40,836 nt of DNA from Paenibacillus ehimensis NBRC 15659 (GCF_004000785.1 NZ_BILX01000060.1:1-40836), one strand, 5' to 3'. Numbered from the stretch's first letter, positions 7,348 through 15,850 are shown. The notes: generated by a model from the letters alone, not told the origin. A program made the numbers and translations.

Positions 7348-8655
7348 CTACGAGACGGAGTGCTTGACCCGACGGGATGCGCCGCCGCTTCCGCCCGATT
7401 GCGGGCTGCCGCCGTTCGGATCGAGGGTGTCCAGAAACTCTTGGTTCGTTTTCGTCTCGGCAAATTTTTTGAGGAACGCATCGATATAATCGTGCGAATC
7501 GTTCATTCCTTTGCGGATCGCCCATACCTTGTCGAGCTCTTCTTTTGTCAGGAGCATCTCTTCGCGGCGCGTGCCCGAGCGGCGAATATCGATAGCCGGG
7601 AAAATGCGGCGTTCCGCAAGCTTGCGGTCCAGATGCAGCTCCAGGTTCCCGGTTCCTTTAAATTCTTCGTAGATGACGTCGTCCATCCGCGAGCCGGTTT
7701 CGATCAAGGCTGTGGCGAGAATCGTCAGGCTGCCGCCTTCTTCGATATTGCGCGCGGCGCCGAAGAAACGTTTCGGCCGATGGAAGGCCCCGGGATCGAT
7801 CCCCCCGGACAGCGTCCGGCCCGTCGGCGGTACGACGAGGTTGTAAGCCCGCGCCAGACGCGTAATGCTGTCCAGCAAAATGACAACGTCCTTCTTATGC
7901 TCCACGAGACGCTGTGCGCGTTCCAGCACAAGCTCCGCCACCTTGATATGATTTTCCGGCACCTCGTCGAAGGTGGAAGCGATCACTTCCCCGTTGACGG
8001 AGCGCTGCATGTCGGTAACCTCCTCCGGACGTTCGTCGATTAAGAGAACGAACAGCTTGACATCCGGGTGATTGGTCGAGATGCTGTTGGCGATTTCCTT
8101 GAGCAGCAGCGTTTTTCCCGCTTTCGGCGGGGCTACGATCAAGCCGCGTTGGCCAAAGCCTACAGGAGCCAGAAGATCCATCAAGCGGGTGGACAGTTTC
8201 GTAGGAGAGGTTTCCAGAACCAGTTTCCTTTGCGGATAAAGAGGAGTAAGCGCTGCGAAGTGCAGCCGTTCCGAGGCCGTTTCCGGGTCTTCGCCGTTGA
8301 CGGCTTCCACATGCAACAGCCCGAAGTAACGTTCGTTCTCCTTGGGAGGCCGGCATTTTCCGGAAACAACGTCGCCGGAACGCAGATCGAATCGGCGAAT
8401 TTGCGAAGCGGAGATGTAAATGTCCTCCGAGCTCGGCAAATAGTTGATCGGCCGCAGAAAGCCGAAGCCCTCCTGCAGAACGTCCAGCACGCCCTCCATG
8501 AACATCAAGCCGCTCTGTTCGGCCTGGGCACGTAGAATGGCAAAGATGAGTTCCTTTTTCTTCATTTGGCCGTAGTACGGGATTTGATGTTTTTTAGCCA
8601 GCTTGTAAAGCTCTGTGAGCTTAAGCGCTTCAAGCTGAGCGAGATGCATATCCAT
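7348..8655 (-). CDS. rho: Transcription termination factor Rho
   Basis: Rho is the hexameric RNA helicase that ends untranslated transcripts. The 435-residue protein has an N-terminal helical domain, a cold-shock-like RNA-binding domain with GFGFLRP (about residues 63-69), Walker A APPKAGKT (175-182), the Walker B region VVILLDSITRLARAYN, and the Q-loop/R-loop motifs PPTGRTLSGGIDPGA and FGAARNIEEGGSLT. A short glycine/serine-rich tail (SPQSGGSGGASRR) follows the conserved C-terminus. The Shine-Dalgarno site is weak (GGTGG, about 10 nt upstream); an ATG two codons later is an alternative start. The radical SAM gene follows after 12 bases. Confidence 0.97.
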   Translation of the reverse strand: MDMHLAQLEALKLTELYKLAKKHQIPYYGQMKKKELIFAILRAQAEQSGLMFMEGVLDVLQEGFGFLRPINYLPSSEDIYISASQIRRFDLRSGDVVSGKCRPPKENERYFGLLHVEAVNGEDPETASERLHFAALTPLYPQRKLVLETSPTKLSTRLMDLLAPVGFGQRGLIVAPPKAGKTLLLKEIANSISTNHPDVKLFVLLIDERPEEVTDMQRSVNGEVIASTFDEVPENHIKVAELVLERAQRLVEHKKDVVILLDSITRLARAYNLVVPPTGRTLSGGIDPGAFHRPKRFFGAARNIEEGGSLTILATALIETGSRMDDVIYEEFKGTGNLELHLDRKLAERRIFPAIDIRRSGTRREEMLLTKEELDKVWAIRKGMNDSHDYIDAFLKKFAETKTNQEFLDTLDPNGGSPQSGGSGGASRRVKHSVS

Positions 8656-8743
8656 AAATTTTCAACCACCAAACTATTAAATTTTCAAGCCAGCGCAAAA
8701 TATACTCTAGCCTTACCCAATTTCGGAGCAATCTATACCGTTC

Positions 8744-9997
8744 TCAGTCATTCTTCCGCCAAACTTCCGCTCCTAAGTTCGATAGATTGGTTACCAGATG
8801 ATCGTAGCCTCTGTCGATATATTCAACGCCGGTAATTTCCGTAACGCCATCGGCAACCGTCAGTCCGGCGATTACCAGAGATGCGCCTGCGCGAAGATCG
8901 GTCGCTTTGACCTTGGCCGCGCTAAGCGGGCTGCCTTCGATGATGGCGGAACGGCCTTCGACTTTGATCTTGGCCCCCATACGCGTCAGCTCCGGGACAT
9001 GCTTGAACCGGTTGCTGTACACGTAGTCGCTCAAAATGCTGACTCCGCGGGTCTGCGTAAGCAGGCTGCTCATCGGAGACTGCAGATCGGTCGCAAATCC
9101 GGGATATACGAGCGCTTTCACGTCCACGCTTTCGTATTCCGGCTGGCCGACCACGCGGATCGATTCGTCCATTTCGTAAATATGTACACCCATTTCCTGC
9201 AATTTGGCGGTCAGGGCTTCCATATGCTTCGGGATGACATTATCGACAATGACGTCGCCGCGCGTCGCCGCTGCGGCAATCATATAAGTACCTGCTTGAA
9301 TGCGGTCCGGTATGATCGAATGACGGCAGCCGTGCAGCGCATCGACGCCCTCGATCCGGATCGTTTCGGTTCCTGCGCCCTTGATTTTGGCGCCCATGGA
9401 GTTCAAAAGTGTGGCTACATCTATAATTTCAGGCTCTTTTGCCGCATTTTCAATGGTCGTGACGCCTTTGGCCCGCGAGGCCGCCAGCATGATGTTAATC
9501 GTCGCCCCTACGCTGACGACGTCCAGATAGATTTTCGCTCCGCGCAATTCCTTCGCTTGGATGTGAAGGGCGCCGTTTTCGTTCGTGATCCGTGCCCCCA
9601 ATGCCTCAAAACCTTTGATATGCTGATCGATCGGCCGCGGTTCGAAGTTGCAGCCGCCGGGCAATCCTATCGTCGCTTCGCCGAAACGCCCGAGCAGGGC
9701 CCCCATCAAATAATAGGAAGCTCTGAGCTTCTTCACGTTCCCGTTAGGCATCGGCCGGGATAGCAGCCGGCTCGGATCGATCATCATCTGATCTTTGCTC
9801 CATTCTACCGAAGCGCCGAGTTCCTGAAGCAGCTCGGTATAAATCGCCACGTCGCTAAGCGCGGGCAAATTATCGAGCGTTACAGCCGTTTCCGATAAAA
9901 TGGCGGCCGGAATAAGCGCAATCGCGCTATTCTTGGCCCCGCTGATTTGAACTGTTCCCCGCAGCGGGCGCCCACCGGCGATCATCAATTTCTCCAT
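8744..9997 (-). CDS. murA: UDP-N-acetylglucosamine 1-carboxyvinyltransferase
   Basis: This enzyme catalyses the first committed step of peptidoglycan synthesis, adding enolpyruvate from PEP to UDP-GlcNAc in the cytoplasm. The 417-residue protein shows SGAKNSA with K22 and N23 near the N-terminus and the loop GLPGGCNFEPRPID with Cys116, the residue that fosfomycin alkylates. Most spore formers have two paralogues; the position by fba and rho fits the MurZ/MurA2-type copy. The ATG at 9997 has GGGAGG 8 nt upstream; a start eight codons earlier would include that ribosome site. No clear terminator separates it from rho, so read-through is possible. Confidence 0.96.
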   Translation of the reverse strand: MEKLMIAGGRPLRGTVQISGAKNSAIALIPAAILSETAVTLDNLPALSDVAIYTELLQELGASVEWSKDQMMIDPSRLLSRPMPNGNVKKLRASYYLMGALLGRFGEATIGLPGGCNFEPRPIDQHIKGFEALGARITNENGALHIQAKELRGAKIYLDVVSVGATINIMLAASRAKGVTTIENAAKEPEIIDVATLLNSMGAKIKGAGTETIRIEGVDALHGCRHSIIPDRIQAGTYMIAAAATRGDVIVDNVIPKHMEALTAKLQEMGVHIYEMDESIRVVGQPEYESVDVKALVYPGFATDLQSPMSSLLTQTRGVSILSDYVYSNRFKHVPELTRMGAKIKVEGRSAIIEGSPLSAAKVKATDLRAGASLVIAGLTVADGVTEITGVEYIDRGYDHLVTNLSNLGAEVWRKND

Positions 9998-10085
9998 TCG
10001 TTGTTCTTCCTCCCACTTCACTGCTTTAACGCATTACCAGTCAGGTGCAAACTCGTCTAAGTTGGGTTCCGTGCCTACGTTTACA

Positions 10086-10127
10086 AAAGAAGAGAGGGAA
10101 ATACACCGAAATCCGGTGTATTTCCCG
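10086..10127 (-). terminator. Intrinsic terminator of fba
   Basis: A perfect 13-bp inverted repeat (10097-10109 / 10115-10127, GGGAAATACACCG, 5-nt loop) lies just after the fba stop. It is followed on the minus strand by TCTCTTCTTTTG. It isolates fba from murA. Confidence 0.85.
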
Positions 10128-10137
10128 CTGTGGTCGA

Positions 10138-10992
10138 TTAAGCTTGGTTGGCGCTTCCGAACAGCTGGATTTTGGATTTCACCACTTCAACCATGGCTTT
10201 GCGGGCAGGAGTGAGGTATTTGCGAGGATCGTACACTTTCGCGTCTTTGTTAAGAACTTCGCGGATCGTTTGCGTACAAGCCACTTGATTCTCGGTGTTC
10301 ACGTTGATTTTGCCTACGCCGGCTTCTATGGACTTGCGGATCATTTCGTCCGGTACGCCGGAGCCGCCATGCAGTACGACCGGAACCGGAATCGCTTTGG
10401 ACACCTTCTCGATAATATCGAAACGGATGTTCGGTTCGCCGGCATACATGCCGTGTGCCGTACCTACGGCAATGGCCAAGCAGTCCACGCCTGTCTCTTC
10501 GTAGAAGCGGATCGCTTCTTCCGGCTTCGCCAGGCTGGCATCGGCCTCATCTACACTAATGTCGTCTTCCACGCCGCCGATCGTTCCAAGCTCGCCTTCG
10601 ACGGATACACCCATCGCATGCGCAGTTTTCACGACCTCTTTCGTCAGACGAATATTTTCTTCAAAGGAATAATGGGAGCCGTCGAACATGACGGAGCTGA
10701 AGCCTGCGCGGATACATTTCATCGCGACTTCGAAGCTGCTGCCGTGGTCGAGATGCAAGGCGATCGGAAGGCCGGATTTCTTAGCGGCCGCTTCCGCGAT
10801 CGCTACCGTAAACTCGATGCCCATATATTTCAGCGCGCCTTCGGATACGCCGAAAATAAACGGCGATTTTAATTCTTCCGCCGCTTCCGTAATGGCTTGG
10901 GCAAACTCCAGGTTATTCATATTAAACTGACCTACGGCGAACTTGTTCGCTTTTGCTTTAGGCAAAAATTCGTTCATCGAAACGAGTGGCAT
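10138..10992 (-). CDS. fba: Class II fructose-1,6-bisphosphate aldolase
   Basis: This zinc-dependent aldolase interconverts fructose-1,6-bisphosphate with dihydroxyacetone phosphate and glyceraldehyde-3-phosphate in glycolysis. The 284-residue protein has the class II motif ALHLDHGSS (catalytic D82, zinc ligand H83), VEGELGTIGG, zinc ligands H180 in GTAHGMY and H208 in LHGGSG, and KINVNTENQ near the C-terminus. The ATG at 10992 has AGGAGGAG upstream. It has its own extended -10 promoter and a strong terminator, so it is probably monocistronic, between spo0F and murA as in other Bacillales. Confidence 0.97.
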   Translation of the reverse strand: MPLVSMNEFLPKAKANKFAVGQFNMNNLEFAQAITEAAEELKSPFIFGVSEGALKYMGIEFTVAIAEAAAKKSGLPIALHLDHGSSFEVAMKCIRAGFSSVMFDGSHYSFEENIRLTKEVVKTAHAMGVSVEGELGTIGGVEDDISVDEADASLAKPEEAIRFYEETGVDCLAIAVGTAHGMYAGEPNIRFDIIEKVSKAIPVPVVLHGGSGVPDEMIRKSIEAGVGKINVNTENQVACTQTIREVLNKDAKVYDPRKYLTPARKAMVEVVKSKIQLFGSANQA

Positions 10993-11066
10993 GGTGGTTC
11001 TCTCCTCCTATGTCGTTAATGACCGTGCCAGAGTGCTTGTACTGTACTCTTTTGTCATACTGGCCC

Positions 11067-11095
11067 ATTATACCATAGATCACGACAAACGTTAA
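11067..11095 (-). promoter_or_regulatory. Strong sigma-A promoter of fba
   Basis: On the minus strand -35 TTAACG (11090-11095), a 17-nt spacer and -10 TATAAT (11067-11072) with an extended TGG just upstream of the -10. Confidence 0.75.
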
Positions 11096-11144
11096 TAATC
11101 TATCGCACACCCTGCCAAAGACGTAAAACCTCGGGAAACGCCCA

Positions 11145-11172
11145 GAAAAAAGAGGACCCTCGTCAGGATCCT
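11145..11172 (-). terminator. Intrinsic terminator of spo0F
   Basis: Arms 11166-11172 and 11153-11159 (AGGATCC with GGGTCCT, one G-U pair) are followed on the minus strand by a CTTTTTTC run. The stem overlaps the last codons and stop of spo0F. Confidence 0.75.
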
Positions 11173-11555
11173 ACGGCGTAAGAGTTATTGTTAGGAGTTC
11201 GCAACTGCTGGTTGACGGCTTGGCGCAGCTCGTCGATGTCGAACGGCTTCGTGAAGTGCATGATCGCGCCCAGATCGGTCGCTTCCTTGATCATGTCCAG
11301 CTCGCCGTACGCCGTCATCATGATGACCTTGATCGACGCATCGATGCTTTTAATGTGCTTGAGGATATCGAGACCGTCCATGCCCGGTATCTTCATATCG
11401 AGCAAAACCAGATCGGGCGATACGTTTCTTACAATCTCGAGTGCGAGTTTTCCATTGGAAGCCTGATAGGTTTCGTAACCTTCGCTGCTGAAAACCTCCA
11501 TCAACAGGATGCGGATGCCGTTTTGATCGTCAACTATGAGCAGCTTCTTTTTCAT
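11163..11555 (-). CDS. spo0F: Sporulation phosphorelay response regulator Spo0F
   Basis: This 130-residue protein is a single receiver domain with no output domain. The acidic pocket D9-D10, phospho-acceptor D53 (LLDMKIPG), T81 (MMTAYGE) and K103 (FTKPFDID) are all present. Spo0F receives phosphate from soluble or membrane sensor kinases and passes it to Spo0B and then Spo0A to start sporulation. The ATG at 11555 has AGGAGG upstream. A sigma-H-type promoter at 11621-11649 supports induction on entry to stationary phase. It lies between pyrG and fba, its standard position in Bacillales. Confidence 0.95.
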   Translation of the reverse strand: MKKKLLIVDDQNGIRILLMEVFSSEGYETYQASNGKLALEIVRNVSPDLVLLDMKIPGMDGLDILKHIKSIDASIKVIMMTAYGELDMIKEATDLGAIMHFTKPFDIDELRQAVNQQLRTPNNNSYAVGS

Positions 11556-11620
11556 CGAGGTATCCTCCTATTCCGTTTCCCTGAGGTTGAGAATTCCGTT
11601 CTGCTATGCCCGCAATTACA

Positions 11621-11649
11621 GTATTCGCTGCCGTCCCCGCGATTCCTGC
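11621..11649 (-). promoter_or_regulatory. Probable sigma-H promoter of spo0F
   Basis: On the minus strand GCAGGAATC (11641-11649) and AGCGAATAC (11621-11629) are separated by 11 nt. This matches the sigma-H pattern RnAGGAwWW-N11/12-RnnGAATww closely. It lies 66 bases before the spo0F start. No clear Spo0A box was seen nearby. Confidence 0.65.
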
Positions 11650-11723
11650 CGTATCTCCAAAAAAAGTTGAAAACTTTTACAAATTAAGCAGACATGCACA
11701 AACCCATTTGCTTATCGGGATGC

Positions 11724-11770
11724 AAAAAGCAGGAGGCGCGTCCGGTTCATACCGGATACGGCTCCTGCTC
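11724..11770 (-). terminator. Intrinsic terminator of pyrG
   Basis: The outer stem pairs 11762-11768 with 11729-11735 (GCAGGAG with CTCCTGC) and encloses an inner TCCGGT/ACCGGA hairpin. On the minus strand it is followed by TTTTTGC. Confidence 0.85.
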
Positions 11771-11816
11771 CAAGGGCTGCGCGGCTGCGGTTCGGCAACC
11801 GGGCTCGCACAGCGAT

Positions 11817-13418
11817 TTATTTGGAATGATTGTATGCCGCTTGTACGAAATGCTTGAACAGCGGCTGCGGACGGTTCGGTCTCGAGGTGAATTCCGGGTG
11901 GAACTGCACGGCCAGGAACCACGGATGGTCCGGGCATTCGATAATCTCGACCAAACGGCCGTCCGGGCTTGTGCCGGAAATCTGCAAGCCGGCCGCTTCG
12001 ATGCGGTCGCGGTATTCGTTGTTGAACTCGTACCGGTGGCGATGGCGCTCGTAAACGAGCTCGTCGTCGTAGCAGCGCATCGCGAGCGATCCTTCCTTGA
12101 GCTTGCAAGGATACAGGCCAAGGCGCATCGTTCCGCCGAGGTCTTCGATATCCTTCTGCTCCGGAAGCAGATCGATGACCGGATAAGGCGTCGTCGGATG
12201 GATCTCCGAGCTGTTCGCGCCTTCGAGTCCCACCACCGAGCGGGCGTATTCGACAACAGCCACCTGCATGCCGAGGCAAATGCCGAAGAACGGGATTCTA
12301 TTCTCGCGCGCATAACGGATCGCCGTCACCTTGCCTTCGATGCCGCGGTCGCCGAAGCCGCCCGGCACCAGAATGCCCTGAACGCCGGAGAGCAGCTCGT
12401 CCACGTTATCGCCGGATACTTCCTCTGCGTTGACCCAACGGATTTTGACTTCGGTATTGCAGTCGATTCCGGCGTGTCCAAGCGCTTCGACAATGCTGAG
12501 ATAAGCGTCGTGCAGGGCGACGTATTTGCCGACAATCGCAATTTCGGTCGTCGTCTTAAGCGACTTCACCCGGTGCACCAGGTTTTCCCACTCCGTCATG
12601 TCCGGCTCGTTCGTGGACAGCTTCAGGTGGTTGACGACGATGTCGTCAAGTCCCTGCTCGCGGAGCATCATCGGAACCTCGTAAAGCGTTTCGGCGTCGC
12701 GCGCTTCGATCACCGCGCCCGGATCGACGTCGCAGAATTGCGCCAGCTTGCGCTTCATGTCTTCGGCCAGCGGGTGCTCCGTCCGGCAAACGATGACATG
12801 CGGCTGGATGCCGATGCTGCGCAGCTCCTTGACGCTGTGCTGGGTCGGCTTCGTTTTCACTTCGCCGGCCGCTTTCAAATAAGGAATGAGCGTGACGTGA
12901 ATATACATGACGTTTTCACGGCCGATGTCGCTCTTGATCTGACGAATCGCTTCAAGGAAAGGCAAACTCTCGATATCGCCCACGGTTCCGCCGATTTCGG
13001 TAATGACGACGTCCGAATGCGCTTCGCGTCCGGCGCGGAATACCCGCTCCTTGATTTCGTTCGTAATGTGCGGAATGACTTGAACGGTCCCGCCCAAATA
13101 TTCGCCGCGGCGCTCTTTGGCAATGACGGAGGAGTACACTTTCCCCGTTGTGACATTGCTGTTTTTCGACAGGTTGATGTCGATAAAACGTTCGTAGTGT
13201 CCGAGGTCAAGATCCGTTTCCGCGCCGTCGTCGGTGACGAACACTTCCCCATGCTGGTAAGGGCTCATCGTTCCCGGGTCCACGTTAATGTAAGGATCGA
13301 ACTTCTGGATCGTGACCTTCAGTCCGCGGTTTTTGAGCAGTCTTCCCAGCGATGCGGCCGTGATGCCTTTGCCTAAGGAGGAAACGACGCCCCCGGTCAC
13401 GAAAATGTACTTTGTCAT
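11817..13418 (-). CDS. pyrG: CTP synthase
   Basis: CTP synthase converts UTP to CTP using ATP and glutamine. The 533-residue protein starts MTKYIFVTGGVVSSLGKG, the nucleotide-binding amidoligase motif, and ends in a class I glutamine amidotransferase domain with the nucleophile motif GICLGMQ and the FHPEF histidine/glutamate pair. The ATG at 13418 has GGGAGG 8 nt upstream; an upstream in-frame start nine codons earlier includes this site and is rejected. B. subtilis pyrG is controlled by a G-run at the transcript start with a leader terminator. I see no such leader hairpin between the likely promoter and the start here. Confidence 0.97.
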   Translation of the reverse strand: MTKYIFVTGGVVSSLGKGITAASLGRLLKNRGLKVTIQKFDPYINVDPGTMSPYQHGEVFVTDDGAETDLDLGHYERFIDINLSKNSNVTTGKVYSSVIAKERRGEYLGGTVQVIPHITNEIKERVFRAGREAHSDVVITEIGGTVGDIESLPFLEAIRQIKSDIGRENVMYIHVTLIPYLKAAGEVKTKPTQHSVKELRSIGIQPHVIVCRTEHPLAEDMKRKLAQFCDVDPGAVIEARDAETLYEVPMMLREQGLDDIVVNHLKLSTNEPDMTEWENLVHRVKSLKTTTEIAIVGKYVALHDAYLSIVEALGHAGIDCNTEVKIRWVNAEEVSGDNVDELLSGVQGILVPGGFGDRGIEGKVTAIRYARENRIPFFGICLGMQVAVVEYARSVVGLEGANSSEIHPTTPYPVIDLLPEQKDIEDLGGTMRLGLYPCKLKEGSLAMRCYDDELVYERHRHRYEFNNEYRDRIEAAGLQISGTSPDGRLVEIIECPDHPWFLAVQFHPEFTSRPNRPQPLFKHFVQAAYNHSK

Positions 13419-13477
13419 CTGTAATACCTCCCAAAAGTTTTGCATCCCGATCCAGGATAAACGGCTCCGGTGTCTCT

Positions 13478-13505
13478 ATCTTAAAAGGATAAGCACGTTT
13501 ATCAA
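13478..13505 (-). promoter_or_regulatory. Likely sigma-A promoter of pyrG
   Basis: On the minus strand -35 TTGATA (13500-13505), a 16-nt spacer and -10 TAAGAT (13478-13483). A 7-bp inverted repeat ATAAGTT/AACTTAT (13521-13527 / 13533-13539) lies just upstream and could be a binding site. Confidence 0.5.
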
Positions 13506-13561
13506 GGTTGATACGAAGTGATAAGTTACGAAAACTTATAAAATTTTTCCAACAAAAAAAA

Positions 13562-13594
13562 GAAAAAGCCCCCCGTAAAATACGGGGCACTTTT
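13562..13594 (-). terminator. Intrinsic terminator of rpoE, probably bidirectional
   Basis: Arms 13571-13577 and 13581-13587 (CCCCGTA with TACGGGG) are flanked by GC pairs. On the minus strand CTTTTTC follows; the plus strand has CTTTTTATC after the stem. Confidence 0.85.
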
Positions 13595-13685
13595 TATCAA
13601 AAATCATCAAGGTTCGTAACGTTCCATCTAAAGCCCAGAAAATAGTTTACTCTGAACGATCCCGGCTGTCAAGGACAAGCCTGTT

Positions 13686-14270
13686 TTATTTCTTGTCGTC
13701 CTCGTCGTCCGCGCTGTCGTCGTCATCGCCCAAATCTTCCAGTTCGTCTCCGGACTCTTCCTCATCCAACACTTCGTCCAGTTCCTCGTCTTCGAGCTCT
13801 TCGTCTTCGAAAAACTCGGTTTCTTCCTCGACTTCTTCTTCCGCGTCAAAATCGTCGTCGCGAGGCGCATCGAACGAATCGTATTCTTCTTCTTCGATAA
13901 ATACGTCTTCTTCCTCGGCGTACAGATCCTCGTCGTCCAGATCGTCGTCCTCGTCGTTGATGATGCGCGGACGCTTGCCGCTGCCCACCGAATCCTCGGA
14001 CTTCTCGACAGGATACCAGCGTTTCAATCCCCACAGATTGGTGCCGACGCACGCAAAGCGGCCGTCGATATTAATCTCCGTATATAATTGCGCAATGACC
14101 TGCATGACTTCGTCATCGGACAGACCTTTGATTTTGGCAATCTCCGCCATCAAATCCCGATAGTAATACGGCGTATTGGCCGCTTTCAGAAGCTCAAAGG
14201 CGAGGTCAACCATAGGCATTTCCTTGGCTTGCTCTGCGCCGATTTTAAGCAGTAAGTTTTGAGCACTCAT
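13686..14270 (-). CDS. rpoE: DNA-directed RNA polymerase delta subunit
   Basis: Delta is the Gram-positive accessory subunit that promotes RNA polymerase recycling and promoter selectivity. The 194-residue protein has an N-terminal HARE-HTH-like domain (about residues 20-90; FELLKAAN, QLYTEINIDGRFACVG, WGLKRWYP) and a long, highly acidic, disordered tail of Asp/Glu from about residue 105 to the final KK. This matches family architecture. ATG at 14270 is chosen because the N-terminus then aligns with homologues; upstream ATG 14282 sits directly against the Shine-Dalgarno-like GGAAGGG. It lies upstream of pyrG on the same strand, as in B. subtilis, with a terminator between them. Confidence 0.94.
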   Translation of the reverse strand: MSAQNLLLKIGAEQAKEMPMVDLAFELLKAANTPYYYRDLMAEIAKIKGLSDDEVMQVIAQLYTEINIDGRFACVGTNLWGLKRWYPVEKSEDSVGSGKRPRIINDEDDDLDDEDLYAEEEDVFIEEEEYDSFDAPRDDDFDAEEEVEEETEFFEDEELEDEELDEVLDEEESGDELEDLGDDDDSADDEDDKK

Positions 14271-14679
14271 TTCGGGGCACATCCCTTCCAACGTCTTTAA
14301 CTACCACTAAACTATCCACTATCACCAATAAGTAAACCTTATTTTATGTAAAAAAGCAACTGGCCGCACGGCATTTCCCCGAAATGGAAACAAGGACCGC
14401 ACCGGCAGCTCCTTCGCGCTTGGCGCCGTCCGCTGCAGGCGTGATCCTTGTTCCGACTGTACCCGCAAAAGACAAGGAACCGACGCCCGCTGTCTTTTGC
14501 CCCTGCTGAATGAAAGACGGAGGAGTGCCAGACCCTCCCCTAATTATGGTATGTGCCCGCTTTCGCTTTGACACGGTCACGCACCTAATTATTTTGAATA
14601 AGGCTATGCGCTCATACGGAAGCTTTCGGTCCCTCATACGATACAAAAAGGAATTTCCGAGCCTGTGGGAGGGAACGAC
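14271..14679. other. Intergenic stretch with two large inverted repeats; no convincing gene
   Basis: This 409-base gap separates the divergent rpoE and S8 protease genes. It contains an imperfect hairpin at about 14387-14453 (GGAAACAAGGA with TCCTTGTTCC, inner GCAGC/GCTGC) and a perfect 10-bp inverted repeat at 14465-14474 / 14491-14500 (GCAAAAGACA). A minus-strand reading frame of 100 codons (14344-14646) crosses both hairpins but has no family resemblance and no Shine-Dalgarno site. A TTGACA at about 14567 could be a protease -35, but no good -10 follows at standard spacing. Confidence 0.4.
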
Positions 14680-15846
14680 ATGAATCCGTCGACGTTCGTG
14701 TCATGGCTTCACGAAGCCATGGAAGGCTCCGAGGATACCGACAAGCGGCATATTATCCGTTTTTTGAACGACCGGGATTACGCCGCTTTCGCCCGGCAAA
14801 TCGGCCGGCAGCGGAAATCGCTGCCCCGGCTGCACCAGATTCAGCCGCTCCGTCTCATCCGCGCCATCTCCTGCACGCTTCGGACCGGCAGCGAAGCGGT
14901 TTCAGCCCCTTTTATCCGTTCGATCGAGCCGGACACGCGCATCAAGCTGCATGCCCTGGGTCATGCTTCGTCCGCTCTGCCGTCCGGCGAGGAAAAAAAA
15001 TCACCCGTCAAGGCCGTCATCCCTTGGGGGATCCGCCATATTCGCGCTCCGCAAGCCTGGAGCAAATCGCGCGGGGAACGGGTCCGCATCGGCGTCATCG
15101 ATACGGGCGCGGATTATACGCACCCCGACCTTCGCCATTGTTTGTCGCGGGGTATCAATATTTTGAACCGTCAGCTGCCCCCGATTGACGACAACGGCCA
15201 CGGCACGCATATCGCGGGAACGATCGCGGCGTATACCAGGCACCGGGGCATTATCGGCGTGGCGCCGCAGGCCATTCTTCATCCGGTGAAGGCTTTCGAT
15301 CAGCACGGCGGCGCGTTCGTCTCCGATATTATCGGAGGCATTGACTGGTGCGTCTCCAGCGGCGTCGATATCATCAATATGAGCTTCGGCATGAAAACGT
15401 ACAGCAAAGCGCTGGAGGCGGCCGTGCTCAGCGCCTACCGGAGCGGCATCATCGTCGTAGCCTCCTCGGGGAACGAAGGCAATCAGGCCGAGGTCGACTA
15501 TCCCGCCCGGCTGCGGCAAGTGATCGCCGTCGGTGCGACGACCCGCAAAGGCCGGATCGCCCCCTTCAGCAATATCGGGAAACAGATCAATATTTACGCG
15601 CCCGGGGAAAAGGTATACTCCACTTGGCTGCGGGGCAAATATCACGAGCTCAGCGGCACGTCCATGGCAACCTCCCACGTCACGGGGGTTATCGCGCTGA
15701 TGCTTGCGAGAAAGCCCGGACTCAAGCCGCTGCGCATTAAAAATCTGCTGCGCAAGCATGCCCGCTACATCATAAAGTCCCGCAAAACGATGACCGGCGC
15801 CAAGGAAATCCACGCCTTTCGAAGCGTATCCGCCGTATCCAAATAA
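14680..15846 (+). CDS. S8-family subtilisin-like serine protease
   Basis: The 388-residue protein contains the complete subtilisin triad: Asp141 in GVIDTGADYTHPDL, His174 in NGHGTHIAGTIAA and Ser328 in GTSMATSHVTG, with oxyanion Asn265 in SSGNEGN. The first 110 or so residues look like a propeptide or regulatory domain rather than a secretion signal: there is no hydrophobic core, and the region is rich in Arg and His. Without a signal peptide it may act inside the cell, or be exported by a route I cannot see. The ATG at 14680 has GGAGG 7 nt upstream; an upstream GTG overlaps that site. It converges on the YwiB-like gene with 4 bases between stops. Confidence 0.92.
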   Translation: MNPSTFVSWLHEAMEGSEDTDKRHIIRFLNDRDYAAFARQIGRQRKSLPRLHQIQPLRLIRAISCTLRTGSEAVSAPFIRSIEPDTRIKLHALGHASSALPSGEEKKSPVKAVIPWGIRHIRAPQAWSKSRGERVRIGVIDTGADYTHPDLRHCLSRGINILNRQLPPIDDNGHGTHIAGTIAAYTRHRGIIGVAPQAILHPVKAFDQHGGAFVSDIIGGIDWCVSSGVDIINMSFGMKTYSKALEAAVLSAYRSGIIVVASSGNEGNQAEVDYPARLRQVIAVGATTRKGRIAPFSNIGKQINIYAPGEKVYSTWLRGKYHELSGTSMATSHVTGVIALMLARKPGLKPLRIKNLLRKHARYIIKSRKTMTGAKEIHAFRSVSAVSK

Positions 15847-15850
15847 CTGT

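Noticed and set aside
11694..13376. Plus-strand open frame of 560 codons
   Set aside because: It is fully antisense to pyrG, has biased composition typical of GC-rich shadows, and shows no family features.
13419..13560. Pyrimidine-responsive G-run attenuator for pyrG
   Set aside because: No GGG transcript start and no leader terminator hairpin are visible between the promoter candidate and pyrG.
13693..14163. Plus-strand serine-rich frame
   Set aside because: It is the complement of the acidic Asp/Glu repeats in the rpoE tail, not a gene.
14387..14453. T-box leader
   Set aside because: The region is GC-rich and structured, but the conserved T-box sequence was not found on either strand.
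14344..14646. Minus-strand frame of 100 codons upstream of rpoE
   Set aside because: No recognisable similarity and no Shine-Dalgarno site, and it crosses two strong hairpins.
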